Assembly: GCA_902388545.1 (NCBI GenBank)
Contig: CABMPS010000100.1
Coordinates: forward strand, 1 to 6,986
Reading direction: 5' to 3'
Length of the DNA stretch: 6,986 bases
Origin: an uncultured Collinsella sp.
GTDB taxonomy: Bacteria > Actinomycetota > Coriobacteriia > Coriobacteriales > Coriobacteriaceae
The translations under genes and the position numbers were made by a program. Positions 1-5,597 of this stretch are shown piece after piece; position 1 is the first letter of the stretch, and every line of letters starts with the position of its first letter. The notes below the pieces were generated by a model, which had not been told where the DNA came from, searched no databases, and saw only the letters and a program-made list of their open reading frames with translations.

Positions 1-94
1 CGCGAAGCGCGCAGCGGGGGCGCCGACATGTCCGAGGACGATTTGGGAGGTAACCCCTGTGCGCGGCCGGTGGGACCAAACCCCGCCATGCTTC

Positions 95-125
95 TTATGT
101 GCAGCAAAGCTAATGCTGCTAAAAT
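95..125 (+). promoter_or_regulatory. Candidate ftsE-ftsX promoter (extended -10)
   Basis: TAAAAT at 120-125 is preceded by TG at 117-118 with one base between, giving an extended -10 element. The only -35-like sequence is poor (TTATGT, 95-100, 19-base spacer), which extended -10 promoters tolerate. It would start transcription near 132, leaving a leader of about 40 bases that contains the ftsE ribosome binding site. Assigned by eye from sigma-70-type consensus only. Confidence 0.4.
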
Positions 126-159
126 ACAAAGCGCTCATGTAGTTTAAACGCACGACGAT

Positions 160-165
160 AAGGAG
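160..165 (+). promoter_or_regulatory. Ribosome binding site fixing the GTG start of ftsE
   Basis: AAGGAG lies 5 bases before GTG at 171. In-frame stops at 111-113, 120-122 and 159-161 rule out any earlier start. The GTG start, and therefore the long N-terminal extension of FtsE, is well supported. Confidence 0.85.
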
Positions 166-170
166 CACCA

Positions 171-1391
171 GTGGGTAACCACTTCCGTACCTCCGGTGCG
201 GGCGATGATGCCCCCAAGACGCAGACAGGCGTCCAGGGCAGTCGTTTCGCCACTCCGGATTCAGAGGGCCAGCCTGTTGCTCAGGCCCCCGCTCAGCCGG
301 CAGATCAGGCACAGCCGGCATCCGATCCCTTTGCCTACAATCCCACCAGCGATGTCGCGCTTTCCGGCACGGCGGGTTTTGAGCCCGTTCAGGCCGTGAC
401 CGCTCGCGTGGAGCAGCCTCAGGCTGGCGCCGCCACGCCGCAGCCTACCATGGCCGGCATTCCCGACCCCATGGCCCCTGCGACGCCGGTTCCTCAGCCT
501 GCGCAGTCCGGTCTCTTTGCCGCTATTCCCGATCCCACGCAGCCTGCTGCCCCGGTGGTCGAGAGCGATCAGGCCGCCGAGGTCGCAAGCCTCGATAACG
601 CGCTCAACAACCCCGATTTTACGTCGGTGTTTGCGCCCATCGATCCGCAAGCCAGCCGCAAGAAGATGGCCAAGCAGGCCGGTGTCGAGCCCGTCATCCT
701 TATGGAGCATGTCACCAAGATCTATCCGGCACAGCCCAACAAGCCTGCACTCGACGACATCAACATCGAGATCTATCCGGGCGAGTTCGTCTTCCTGGTC
801 GGTCATTCCGGCTCGGGTAAGACCACGCTGCTGTCGACGCTCAACCGCGACGTCAAGCCGACGAGCGGCCGCATCTTGGTTGCCGGTCAGGACCTCATGA
901 AGATCAAGAACCGCAAGGTTCCGTTCCTGCGCCGCCAGATTGGCGCCGTGTTCCAGGACTTTAAGCTTCTGCCGCAAAAGACCGCCTACGAAAACGTGGC
1001 GTTTGCCCTGCAGTGCATCGGCAAGCCCAAGGGCGTCATTCGCAGCCAGGTGCCGGAGGTGCTGCGTCTGGTCGGTCTGGCCGATCAGATGGACTCGCTG
1101 CCCGACCAGCTTTCCGGTGGCGAGCAGCAGCGCGTCGCCGTCGCCCGCGCTATGGTCAACCGTCCGCCGCTGCTGATCTGCGACGAGCCCACGGGTAACC
1201 TCGACCCGGCGATCTCGCTGGGCATCATGAAGCTGCTCGAGCGTATTAACCGCACCGGCACCACCGTGATCGTCGCCACGCACGACCGCGAGATGGTCGA
1301 TAGCATGCACCGTCGCGTGATCGCCCTCGAGGGCGGCCACGTTATCCGCGACCAGGAGAGGGGAGGTTACGGCAACTATGGCACCAACTAA
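171..1391 (+). CDS. ftsE: Cell division ABC transporter ATP-binding protein FtsE with long N-terminal extension
   Basis: This is the cytoplasmic ATPase of the FtsEX complex. By family knowledge it binds ATP and drives FtsX to activate peptidoglycan hydrolases at the division site or side wall. The ABC core spans about residues 175-406 and is complete: Walker A GHSGSGKTT (211-219), Q-loop Gln262 in FQDFKLL, signature LSGGEQQR (314-321), Walker B LLICDEP (334-340) with Glu339, D-loop NLD (343-345) and switch His371. Usual FtsE proteins are about 220-230 residues, which matches the core alone. Residues 1-174 are extra: rich in Pro, Ala and Gln, probably disordered, with a repeated IPDP motif at 97-100 and 119-122. 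The GTG start has a good ribosome binding site and an in-frame stop just upstream, so the extension is not a mis-called start. The 3' end overlaps ftsX by 14 bases, implying coupled translation. Confidence 0.95.
   Translation: MGNHFRTSGAGDDAPKTQTGVQGSRFATPDSEGQPVAQAPAQPADQAQPASDPFAYNPTSDVALSGTAGFEPVQAVTARVEQPQAGAATPQPTMAGIPDPMAPATPVPQPAQSGLFAAIPDPTQPAAPVVESDQAAEVASLDNALNNPDFTSVFAPIDPQASRKKMAKQAGVEPVILMEHVTKIYPAQPNKPALDDINIEIYPGEFVFLVGHSGSGKTTLLSTLNRDVKPTSGRILVAGQDLMKIKNRKVPFLRRQIGAVFQDFKLLPQKTAYENVAFALQCIGKPKGVIRSQVPEVLRLVGLADQMDSLPDQLSGGEQQRVAVARAMVNRPPLLICDEPTGNLDPAISLGIMKLLERINRTGTTVIVATHDREMVDSMHRRVIALEGGHVIRDQERGGYGNYGTN
1361..1366 (+). promoter_or_regulatory. Ribosome binding site of ftsX inside ftsE
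   Basis: GGGAGG within the last codons of ftsE lies 11 bases before the ATG at 1378. It supports an ftsX start that overlaps the ftsE stop (1389-1391). Confidence 0.75.
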
Positions 1392-2298
1392 CGTGGGCTA
1401 CTCCTTCAAAGAGGCAATCAGTCACTTCTTCCGTAACTGGACTACCTCGCTCGGCGCCGTCATCACGATCTTCCTTTCGTTGTTTATCATCGGCCTGTTC
1501 ATCATGGGCTCCGCGATGCTGAACTCCGTGATCGGCACCGTCGAGGATCAGGTTGTCATCAACGCGTTCATTAGCGATGACGCCGATCAGGCCGATGTTC
1601 AGGCTTTTGAGGCCGAGCTTAAGACGTGGAGCAACGTCAAGTCCGTGACCTATAAGGACAAGGACGACGCGCTGGCCGAGTATACGAGCAAGATGTCGGG
1701 CAACGCCGACGCCACCATGAGCGCGCTCGATGGCCAGAACCCGCTGCCGGCTTCGTTTGCAATTGAGATGGACGATCCGTCCAAGGTCGAGAGCACGGCC
1801 CAGAAGCTCAAGAAGAACGCCGATTTCCAGAAGATCGCGGATGACGGCGACGTCAACGCGAGCGTGCTGTACGGCCAGGAGGAAGTGAGCCGCCTGTTCC
1901 AGGTGACCAACTACATCCGCATCGCCGCCGTGGTGCTCGTTGGCCTTCTGACCTTTATCGCATTCATCTTCATCAACAACACGATTCGCCTGTCCATCAC
2001 GGCGCGTCGTCGTGAGATTGCGATTATGCGTCTGGTCGGCGCCAGCAACGGCTTCATTCGCGGCCCGTTTATCACCGAGGGCGTACTGCAGGCCATTTTG
2101 GGCTCGCTGCTTTCCATCGGCGTTCTGGAGCTGCTGCGCAATCTGATGATTCCGCGTTTGCAGGAGAGCATCGGCTGGATGTCGTTTGCCCTGCCGATGC
2201 AGTACTACCTGGTGACCTATGCTGCGCTGATTCTGGTCGGTGTGATTATCGGTCTCTTTGGTTCTGCCATAGCCATGCGCCGCTACCTGCGCGTGTAG
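1378..2298 (+). CDS. ftsX: Cell division permease-like protein FtsX
   Basis: This is the membrane partner of FtsE. By family knowledge it does not transport a substrate but relays ATP hydrolysis to extracellular peptidoglycan hydrolases. The 306-residue length and layout are typical: a short cytoplasmic N-terminus, TM1 at about 24-47, an extracellular domain at about 48-177, then TM2 (about 180-202), TM3 (about 230-252) and TM4 (about 276-299). The stretch after TM2 (NTIRLSITARRREIAIMRLV, 201-220) is the characteristic cytoplasmic coupling segment, and the following GAS is also typical. The protein ends in a short basic tail (RRYLRV). The ATG start overlaps the ftsE stop and has its own ribosome binding site. 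No hydrolase gene follows; an intrinsic terminator closes the operon 25 bases after the stop, so the enzyme it activates must be encoded elsewhere. Confidence 0.95.
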   Translation: MAPTNVGYSFKEAISHFFRNWTTSLGAVITIFLSLFIIGLFIMGSAMLNSVIGTVEDQVVINAFISDDADQADVQAFEAELKTWSNVKSVTYKDKDDALAEYTSKMSGNADATMSALDGQNPLPASFAIEMDDPSKVESTAQKLKKNADFQKIADDGDVNASVLYGQEEVSRLFQVTNYIRIAAVVLVGLLTFIAFIFINNTIRLSITARRREIAIMRLVGASNGFIRGPFITEGVLQAILGSLLSIGVLELLRNLMIPRLQESIGWMSFALPMQYYLVTYAALILVGVIIGLFGSAIAMRRYLRV

Positions 2299-2322
2299 GC
2301 ATGCCTGGAATTCATCCCTTCC

Positions 2323-2356
2323 AACGGGTCGTCTCTTATGGGGCGGCCCGTTTTTT
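2323..2356 (+). terminator. Intrinsic terminator of the ftsE-ftsX operon
   Basis: A 12-bp stem pairs 2323-2334 with 2341-2352, including a few G-U pairs, around the 6-base loop CTTATG. The 3' arm runs straight into six T residues (2351-2356). This is a textbook rho-independent terminator and separates ftsEX from the downstream RNase R gene. Confidence 0.92.
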
Positions 2357-2422
2357 GATCTCTAGGGGACGGCAGGAAAGCGAATCATTTGGGTAGACTC
2401 TTTGGAGTTCGTCATCGATAGC

Positions 2423-2429
2423 AAGGAGG
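2423..2429 (+). promoter_or_regulatory. Ribosome binding site of rnr
   Basis: AAGGAGG lies 4 bases before the ATG at 2434, closer than usual but a near-perfect anti-16S match. It is the only good site here and fixes the start. The promoter between the ftsX terminator and this site is unclear: TAGACT at 2394-2399 could be a -10 box, but I see no convincing -35. Confidence 0.8.
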
Positions 2430-2433
2430 CGCC

Positions 2434-4569
2434 ATGGGGCGCAATAACAAGCATAAGCGTGGAGCTCGCAATAAGCGCGGGCCGGTGCGCAGCGAACGCC
2501 GTCCGAGCCTGACCGGGCGCGTGCAGCTCCATGAGCATGGCGCCTATGTCATAACCGAGAGCGGCGACTACAAGGTTATGGGCCGCGGTAAGCGCGAGAT
2601 CATGGATGGCGATACCGTTGCCGTGAGCATTAAGAACAGCCCGCACGGTGAGCGGCGCGCCGTGATCGAAGGCGTGGTTGAGCGCGCAGCCATAAGCGTG
2701 GTGGGTACGTACCAGACCGCTGGTCCGCTCGGTGTGATCGAGCCGCTCGATTCGCGCCTGAAGGCCGACTTCTTCATTCTGCCCGAGGATACCTCGGCGG
2801 ATCGTCTGGGCGTCCACCCGGGCGATGCCGTCGTCGCGCGCATTTTGACCTACCCGACGCGCCTGGAGTCGGGCACCGTGACAATCGAGCGCCGCATTGG
2901 CGGAGATGACGCGCCCGATTTGGGCGTTCAGTACGTGATGGCGCGTTACGGCTATACCGATAGCTATCCCGAGGCCGCGCTGGACGAGGCCGAGGGGCTT
3001 TCGCTCGATGTGTCCGCGGCGCTTAAGGACCCGCTCCGCCGCGATCTGCGCGACCGCTTTGTCATCACGATCGACCCGGTCGACGCGCGCGACTTTGACG
3101 ATGCCATTTCGCTTGAGCGCACGCCCGAGGGTGGCTACAAGCTGGGTGTGCATATCGCTGACGTTTCTCACTATGTGGCTTGGGACGGGCATATCGATCT
3201 TGAGGCTCGCCATCGTACGACATCGGTGTATCTGGCCGATCGCGTGCTTCCCATGCTGCCCGAACGCCTGTCCAATGACCTGTGTTCGCTTCGCCCTGAC
3301 GAGGACCGTCTTGCGTTTACCGTTGACATTGAACTCGATGCGCAGGGTCGCGTGCGGCATTACGATCCGTACCCCAGCGTGATTCGCTCGCGTGTGCGTA
3401 TGGACTATGACGGCGCCGAGGCGCTGCTGGTGCGTGCCGGCGCGGTTGAGTATTCGGTGCTGGAAGGCGCCGCTGAGGATGTTGCGGCTGCTGAGGCCTC
3501 GCGCGAGGAGGCGCTTGAGCGCGGTCTTGCGTGCGAGGAAACTGCTCGCGGCTATAACGTCGACCTCGGCGATTTCCTTGTCGCCGCCAACGAACTCGCC
3601 GAACTTCGCCGTCGTATTCGTCGTGCCCGCGGCTCAGTCGATTTTGACACGGCCGAGATTCGCGCTCTATTGGATGAGGACGGAGTACCCGTGCAGATTG
3701 TGGCGCGCGAGCGTTCGTGTGCCACGTCGCTTATCGAGGAAGCCATGCTACTCGCCAACGAGTGCGTTGCAGAGTGGCTGGCAGACCGTGATATCGAGGC
3801 CTGCTATCGCGTGCATGAGGATCCGAGCCCCGATAGCCTGCACGGTGCCGCCGTTGCGCTGGCGCAGCTAGGCATCATCGACGATCGCCGTGCTGCCGGT
3901 ATCGCCCTGGGGAGTCCCGATGAGCTACAGGCTGCAGTTGATGTTGCCGCCGGTACGGCCAACGCACCGCTCGTCAACACGCTGCTTCTGCGCAGCATGC
4001 AGCGCGCACTGTACAAGCCGCGCAACGAGGGCCACTTTGCGCTCGCCGCGCCGTGCTACTGTCACTTTACGAGTCCCATCCGTCGCTACCCCGATCTGGT
4101 GGTGCACCGCGTGCTCAAACTGCAGTTGGCCTATGAGCAGCTCGGCGGCAAGGACGCCCTGGTCCGTACGCCGCGGCTGATCGGCAAGGGGCGCGAGTCG
4201 CTGCCGCGCATTCTGCCGCAGATCTGCCGCGCATGCAGCGATGCCGAGCGCGCGGCAGATGCCGCTAGCCATGCGACGCAAAAGATCAAGATTGCCCAGT
4301 ACTATGAGGACCGTCTGGGCGAGCGCTATGCCGGAACCGTCTCGTGGGTTAGCAGCATGGGCCTCTTTGTGCGCTTGGACCTGACGCAGGTCGAAGGCTT
4401 GGTTTCGATCAAGAGCCTGGGCAACGAGTGGTTCGAGTTCGACGAGGATGCGCTCACGCTCACAGGTGCCGACACGGGGACTCGCTATGAACTGGGTCAG
4501 CGCGTGATTATCGAGGTCTCGCGCGTCAATACCACGCGTGGGCACTTGGACTTTAAGCTTATCCATTAG
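2434..4569 (+). CDS. rnr: Ribonuclease R (RNase II/RNB family 3'-5' exoribonuclease)
   Basis: This enzyme degrades RNA processively from the 3' end and, by family knowledge, handles structured RNA in mRNA turnover, rRNA quality control and trans-translation. An OB-fold/cold-shock-like region lies at about residues 25-150. The RNB catalytic domain spans about 200-560, with the metal-binding Asp cluster in IDPVDARDFDDAIS (213-226; Asp214, 220, 222 and 223). The family signature HFTSPIRRYPDLVVHR is at 544-559. A C-terminal S1 domain covers about 628-708. At 711 residues it is shorter than the E. coli enzyme (813). There is no room for the N-terminal winged-helix region of longer RNase R proteins, and the chain ends at the S1 domain without a Lys-rich tail. 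The first 25 residues are instead strongly basic. A stretch around 335-385, rich in Ala and Glu, looks about 30 residues longer than usual. It follows the ftsX terminator and seems to be its own transcription unit. Confidence 0.93.
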   Translation: MGRNNKHKRGARNKRGPVRSERRPSLTGRVQLHEHGAYVITESGDYKVMGRGKREIMDGDTVAVSIKNSPHGERRAVIEGVVERAAISVVGTYQTAGPLGVIEPLDSRLKADFFILPEDTSADRLGVHPGDAVVARILTYPTRLESGTVTIERRIGGDDAPDLGVQYVMARYGYTDSYPEAALDEAEGLSLDVSAALKDPLRRDLRDRFVITIDPVDARDFDDAISLERTPEGGYKLGVHIADVSHYVAWDGHIDLEARHRTTSVYLADRVLPMLPERLSNDLCSLRPDEDRLAFTVDIELDAQGRVRHYDPYPSVIRSRVRMDYDGAEALLVRAGAVEYSVLEGAAEDVAAAEASREEALERGLACEETARGYNVDLGDFLVAANELAELRRRIRRARGSVDFDTAEIRALLDEDGVPVQIVARERSCATSLIEEAMLLANECVAEWLADRDIEACYRVHEDPSPDSLHGAAVALAQLGIIDDRRAAGIALGSPDELQAAVDVAAGTANAPLVNTLLLRSMQRALYKPRNEGHFALAAPCYCHFTSPIRRYPDLVVHRVLKLQLAYEQLGGKDALVRTPRLIGKGRESLPRILPQICRACSDAERAADAASHATQKIKIAQYYEDRLGERYAGTVSWVSSMGLFVRLDLTQVEGLVSIKSLGNEWFEFDEDALTLTGADTGTRYELGQRVIIEVSRVNTTRGHLDFKLIH

Positions 4570-4594
4570 CCAAATCTCGACTCATGGCGGGAGA

Positions 4595-4630
4595 GCGGAG
4601 GGCGGTCTTTCGGGGCCGCCCTCCGCATTT
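4595..4630 (+). terminator. Hairpin terminator after rnr
   Basis: A 13-bp GC-rich stem pairs 4595-4607 with 4614-4626, with one G-U pair, around the loop TTTCGG. The tail ATTTGG has only a short T run, so termination may be partial. Its position 25 bases after the rnr stop fits a terminator. Confidence 0.7.
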
Positions 4631-4688
4631 GGATCATGGCTACCTTGCCGTCTGCTCGGCCGCCCGCTTACCTGCTATTCGAGAGGTA

Positions 4689-4727
4689 AAACCTACCAAA
4701 ATAAACCTGTCCCTTTTTGGCAGGTTT
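4689..4727. repeat. AAACCT inverted/direct repeat cluster before the recombinase gene
   Basis: The left arm AAACCTACCAAAA (4689-4701) and the right arm TTTTGGCAGGTTT (4715-4727) are inverted repeats matching at 12 of 13 positions. The 13-base spacer contains a third copy of the core, AAACCT (4703-4708), exactly 14 bases from the first. The middle copy can also pair with the right arm (4703-4711 with 4719-4727, 9 bp, loop CCTTTTT), so two hairpins compete. A further AGGT (4684-4687) faces the first copy. The cluster ends 19 bases before the recombinase ATG. It could be a recombinase binding site, an operator or one copy of a dispersed palindromic repeat; the sequence alone does not decide. Confidence 0.85.
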
Positions 4728-4746
4728 ACAAGAAAGCGGGGATGAG

Positions 4747-5352
4747 ATGGCGACGGTGTATGGTTATGCGCGGGTGAGTTCGCGCGATCAGAATCTTAAT
4801 CGGCAGCTGGATGCGCTGGGCGCCTATGGCGTGGGCTCGGCGAATATTTATGCCGACCATGCGAGCGGCAAGGACTTCGATCGACCGCGCTATCGCGAGC
4901 TGCTGCACGTCCTGGGAGACGGGGACGTGCTGGTGGTGCTTTCTATCGACCGACTTGGTCGTAATTACTCCGAGATTCTTGAGGAATGGCGTCGCATTAC
5001 CAAGGAGCTCGGGGTTGCCATTGTGGTGTTGGACATGCCATTGCTTGACACGCGCGCCAGGGCAAGCGGCACGCCGGATGTGACTAATACCCTGATTGCC
5101 GATATTGTGCTGCAACTGCTGAGCTACGTGGCGCAGGTGGAGCGCGAGAATATCCATCGGCGCCAAGCGGAGGGAATTGCAGCGGCGCGGGCGCGAGGGG
5201 TCCGTTTCGGTCGACCTCGCAAGCCGTGCCCTCCTCAGTTTGATCTGGTACGCGATAGCTATGAGGCGGGCAATATTACCCGCAGCCAGGCAGCAAAGTG
5301 CCTGGGCGTGTGCGTGGGGACGTTCGATCGCTGGATGCGCGAGGCGGGGTAG
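4747..5352 (+). CDS. Small serine recombinase (resolvase/invertase family)
   Basis: This is a site-specific DNA recombinase that cuts and rejoins short sites through a phosphoserine intermediate. It is 201 residues long. The catalytic domain has the motif YGYARVSSRDQ (5-15) with nucleophile Ser11 and active-site arginines Arg9, Arg46, Arg69 and Arg72 (DRLGR). A long E-helix region containing VEREN (131-135) follows, then RFGRP and a C-terminal helix-turn-helix at about 175-198 (SQAAKCLGV...TFDRW). Size and domain order match Tn3-type resolvases and Hin/Gin-type invertases, not large serine integrases or IS607-type proteins. I chose ATG 4747 because family members begin a few residues before the YGYARVS motif; an in-frame TTG at 4717 would add 10 residues from inside a hairpin. 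The ribosome binding site is weak (GGGGA, 4738-4742). All seven Asn codons are AAT, unlike the AAC-rich neighbours, which suggests transfer. No transposase, cassette or second recombinase is visible. Resolution, inversion and domesticated roles all remain possible. Confidence 0.9.
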   Translation: MATVYGYARVSSRDQNLNRQLDALGAYGVGSANIYADHASGKDFDRPRYRELLHVLGDGDVLVVLSIDRLGRNYSEILEEWRRITKELGVAIVVLDMPLLDTRARASGTPDVTNTLIADIVLQLLSYVAQVERENIHRRQAEGIAAARARGVRFGRPRKPCPPQFDLVRDSYEAGNITRSQAAKCLGVCVGTFDRWMREAG

Positions 5353-5391
5353 GGGTTTGCGGCACGTCCGATTGGCGCCCACGCGAGGCGG

Positions 5392-5417
5392 TATCGGTAA
5401 CAGCCCTGTTACCGATA
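5392..5417. repeat. Perfect 26-bp palindrome (12-2-12) downstream of the recombinase gene
   Basis: TATCGGTAACAG (5392-5403) and CTGTTACCGATA (5406-5417) are exact reverse complements around the dinucleotide CC. A further CGAGG (5384-5388) and CCTCG (5424-5428) flank it with unequal gaps. No T-run follows directly, so it is a poor terminator. The 12-2-12 geometry equals that of serine invertase crossover sites. Each arm also contains the quasi-palindrome TTACCGATAA or its complement, with a central CG, as in LacI-family operators. The structure is certain; the function is inference. Confidence 0.85.
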
Positions 5418-5472
5418 ATGCGACCTCGTTGAATTATTTTGTGTCGTGCGTATTTCCGAGCGGTCGGATTTG

Positions 5473-5501
5473 AGGGGCGAGCGGTAGAACGCTCGCCCTT
5501 T
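5473..5501 (+). terminator. Probable terminator between the recombinase gene and murR
   Basis: A perfect 9-bp stem GGGCGAGCG (5475-5483) with CGCTCGCCC (5490-5498) surrounds the loop GTAGAA. It extends by a G-U and an A-T pair and is followed by only three T residues. It would end transcription from the recombinase side before murR. The short T-run makes efficiency uncertain. Confidence 0.6.
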
Positions 5502-5523
5502 GTGCGCCACGATGCGGCACAAT

Positions 5524-5552
5524 GTACCGCAAAAGCTGTTTGTATCCGGTAC
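5524..5552. promoter_or_regulatory. Candidate operator-like inverted repeat upstream of murR
   Basis: GTACCG (5524-5529) and CGGTAC (5547-5552) form a 6-bp inverted repeat with a 17-base spacer, about 45 bases before the murR start. RpiR/MurR-type regulators bind inverted repeats near their own promoters, so this could be an autoregulatory site. The arms are short and chance occurrence is not excluded. I could not identify a convincing -35/-10 pair for murR in 5502-5597. Confidence 0.3.
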
Positions 5553-5584
5553 GAATCGTTCGTTGGTCTTTAATTCTTCTCAAC

Positions 5585-5589
5585 GGAGG
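5585..5589 (+). promoter_or_regulatory. Ribosome binding site deciding the murR start
   Basis: GGAGG lies 8 bases before ATG at 5598, ideal spacing. An in-frame GTG at 5589 overlaps this site itself and so cannot be the start it serves. Confidence 0.85.
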
Positions 5590-5597
5590 TGTTTGAG

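Larger units (their letters stand above)
1..170. other. Leader region upstream of ftsE, no supported gene
   Basis: I cannot support a gene here. Frame 1 stays open from the window edge to a TAA at 145-147, and frame 3 closes at a TAA at 51-53. Either could be the 3' end of an upstream gene, but neither translation is recognisable. A short weak hairpin (GGTGGG at 69-74 with CCCGCC at 82-87, 7-base loop) is followed by a T-rich stretch and might be an upstream terminator. A second short inverted repeat, GCAGCA (101-106) with TGCTGC (114-119), directly abuts the candidate ftsE -10 box. Confidence 0.4.

Noticed and set aside
1..147. Open frame 1 from the window edge to 147 as the end of an upstream gene
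   Set aside because: The translation is unrecognisable and would run through the candidate ftsE promoter; other frames are equally plausible.
261..1340. 359-residue open frame on the - strand opposite ftsE
   Set aside because: It is a high-GC shadow of a clearly recognised gene; the translation is Arg/Leu/Gly-rich, matches no family I know, and has no ribosome binding site.
2362..3360. 332-residue open frame on the - strand opposite the start of rnr
   Set aside because: It is antisense to conserved RNase R coding sequence and has no recognisable domain.
3991..4110. Cys in the RNase II family signature (YCHFTSP)
   Set aside because: As far as I recall this Cys variant is common in RNase R proteins of Gram-positive bacteria, so it is not a sign of inactivation.
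3925..4566. 213-residue - strand open frame opposite the end of rnr
   Set aside because: Shadow of the conserved RNB and S1 coding region; no independent support.
4717..4746. TTG at 4717 as an earlier start for the recombinase
   Set aside because: It lies inside the repeat hairpin, lacks a ribosome binding site and adds 10 residues before the conserved family N-terminus.
4538..4777. 79-residue + strand open frame across the rnr-recombinase gap
   Set aside because: It overlaps the rnr end, runs through the terminator hairpin and the repeat cluster, and overlaps the recombinase start.
4726..5382. 218-residue - strand open frame opposite the recombinase gene
   Set aside because: The + strand encodes a complete serine recombinase with all catalytic motifs; the antisense translation is not protein-like.
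5429..5456. Possible promoter TTGAAT (5429-5434), 16-base spacer, TATTTC (5451-5456)
   Set aside because: The -10 match is poor, and transcription from it would run straight into the hairpin at 5473-5501; not strong enough to annotate.
5589..5597. GTG at 5589 as the murR start
   Set aside because: It overlaps the GGAGG ribosome binding site that serves ATG 5598.
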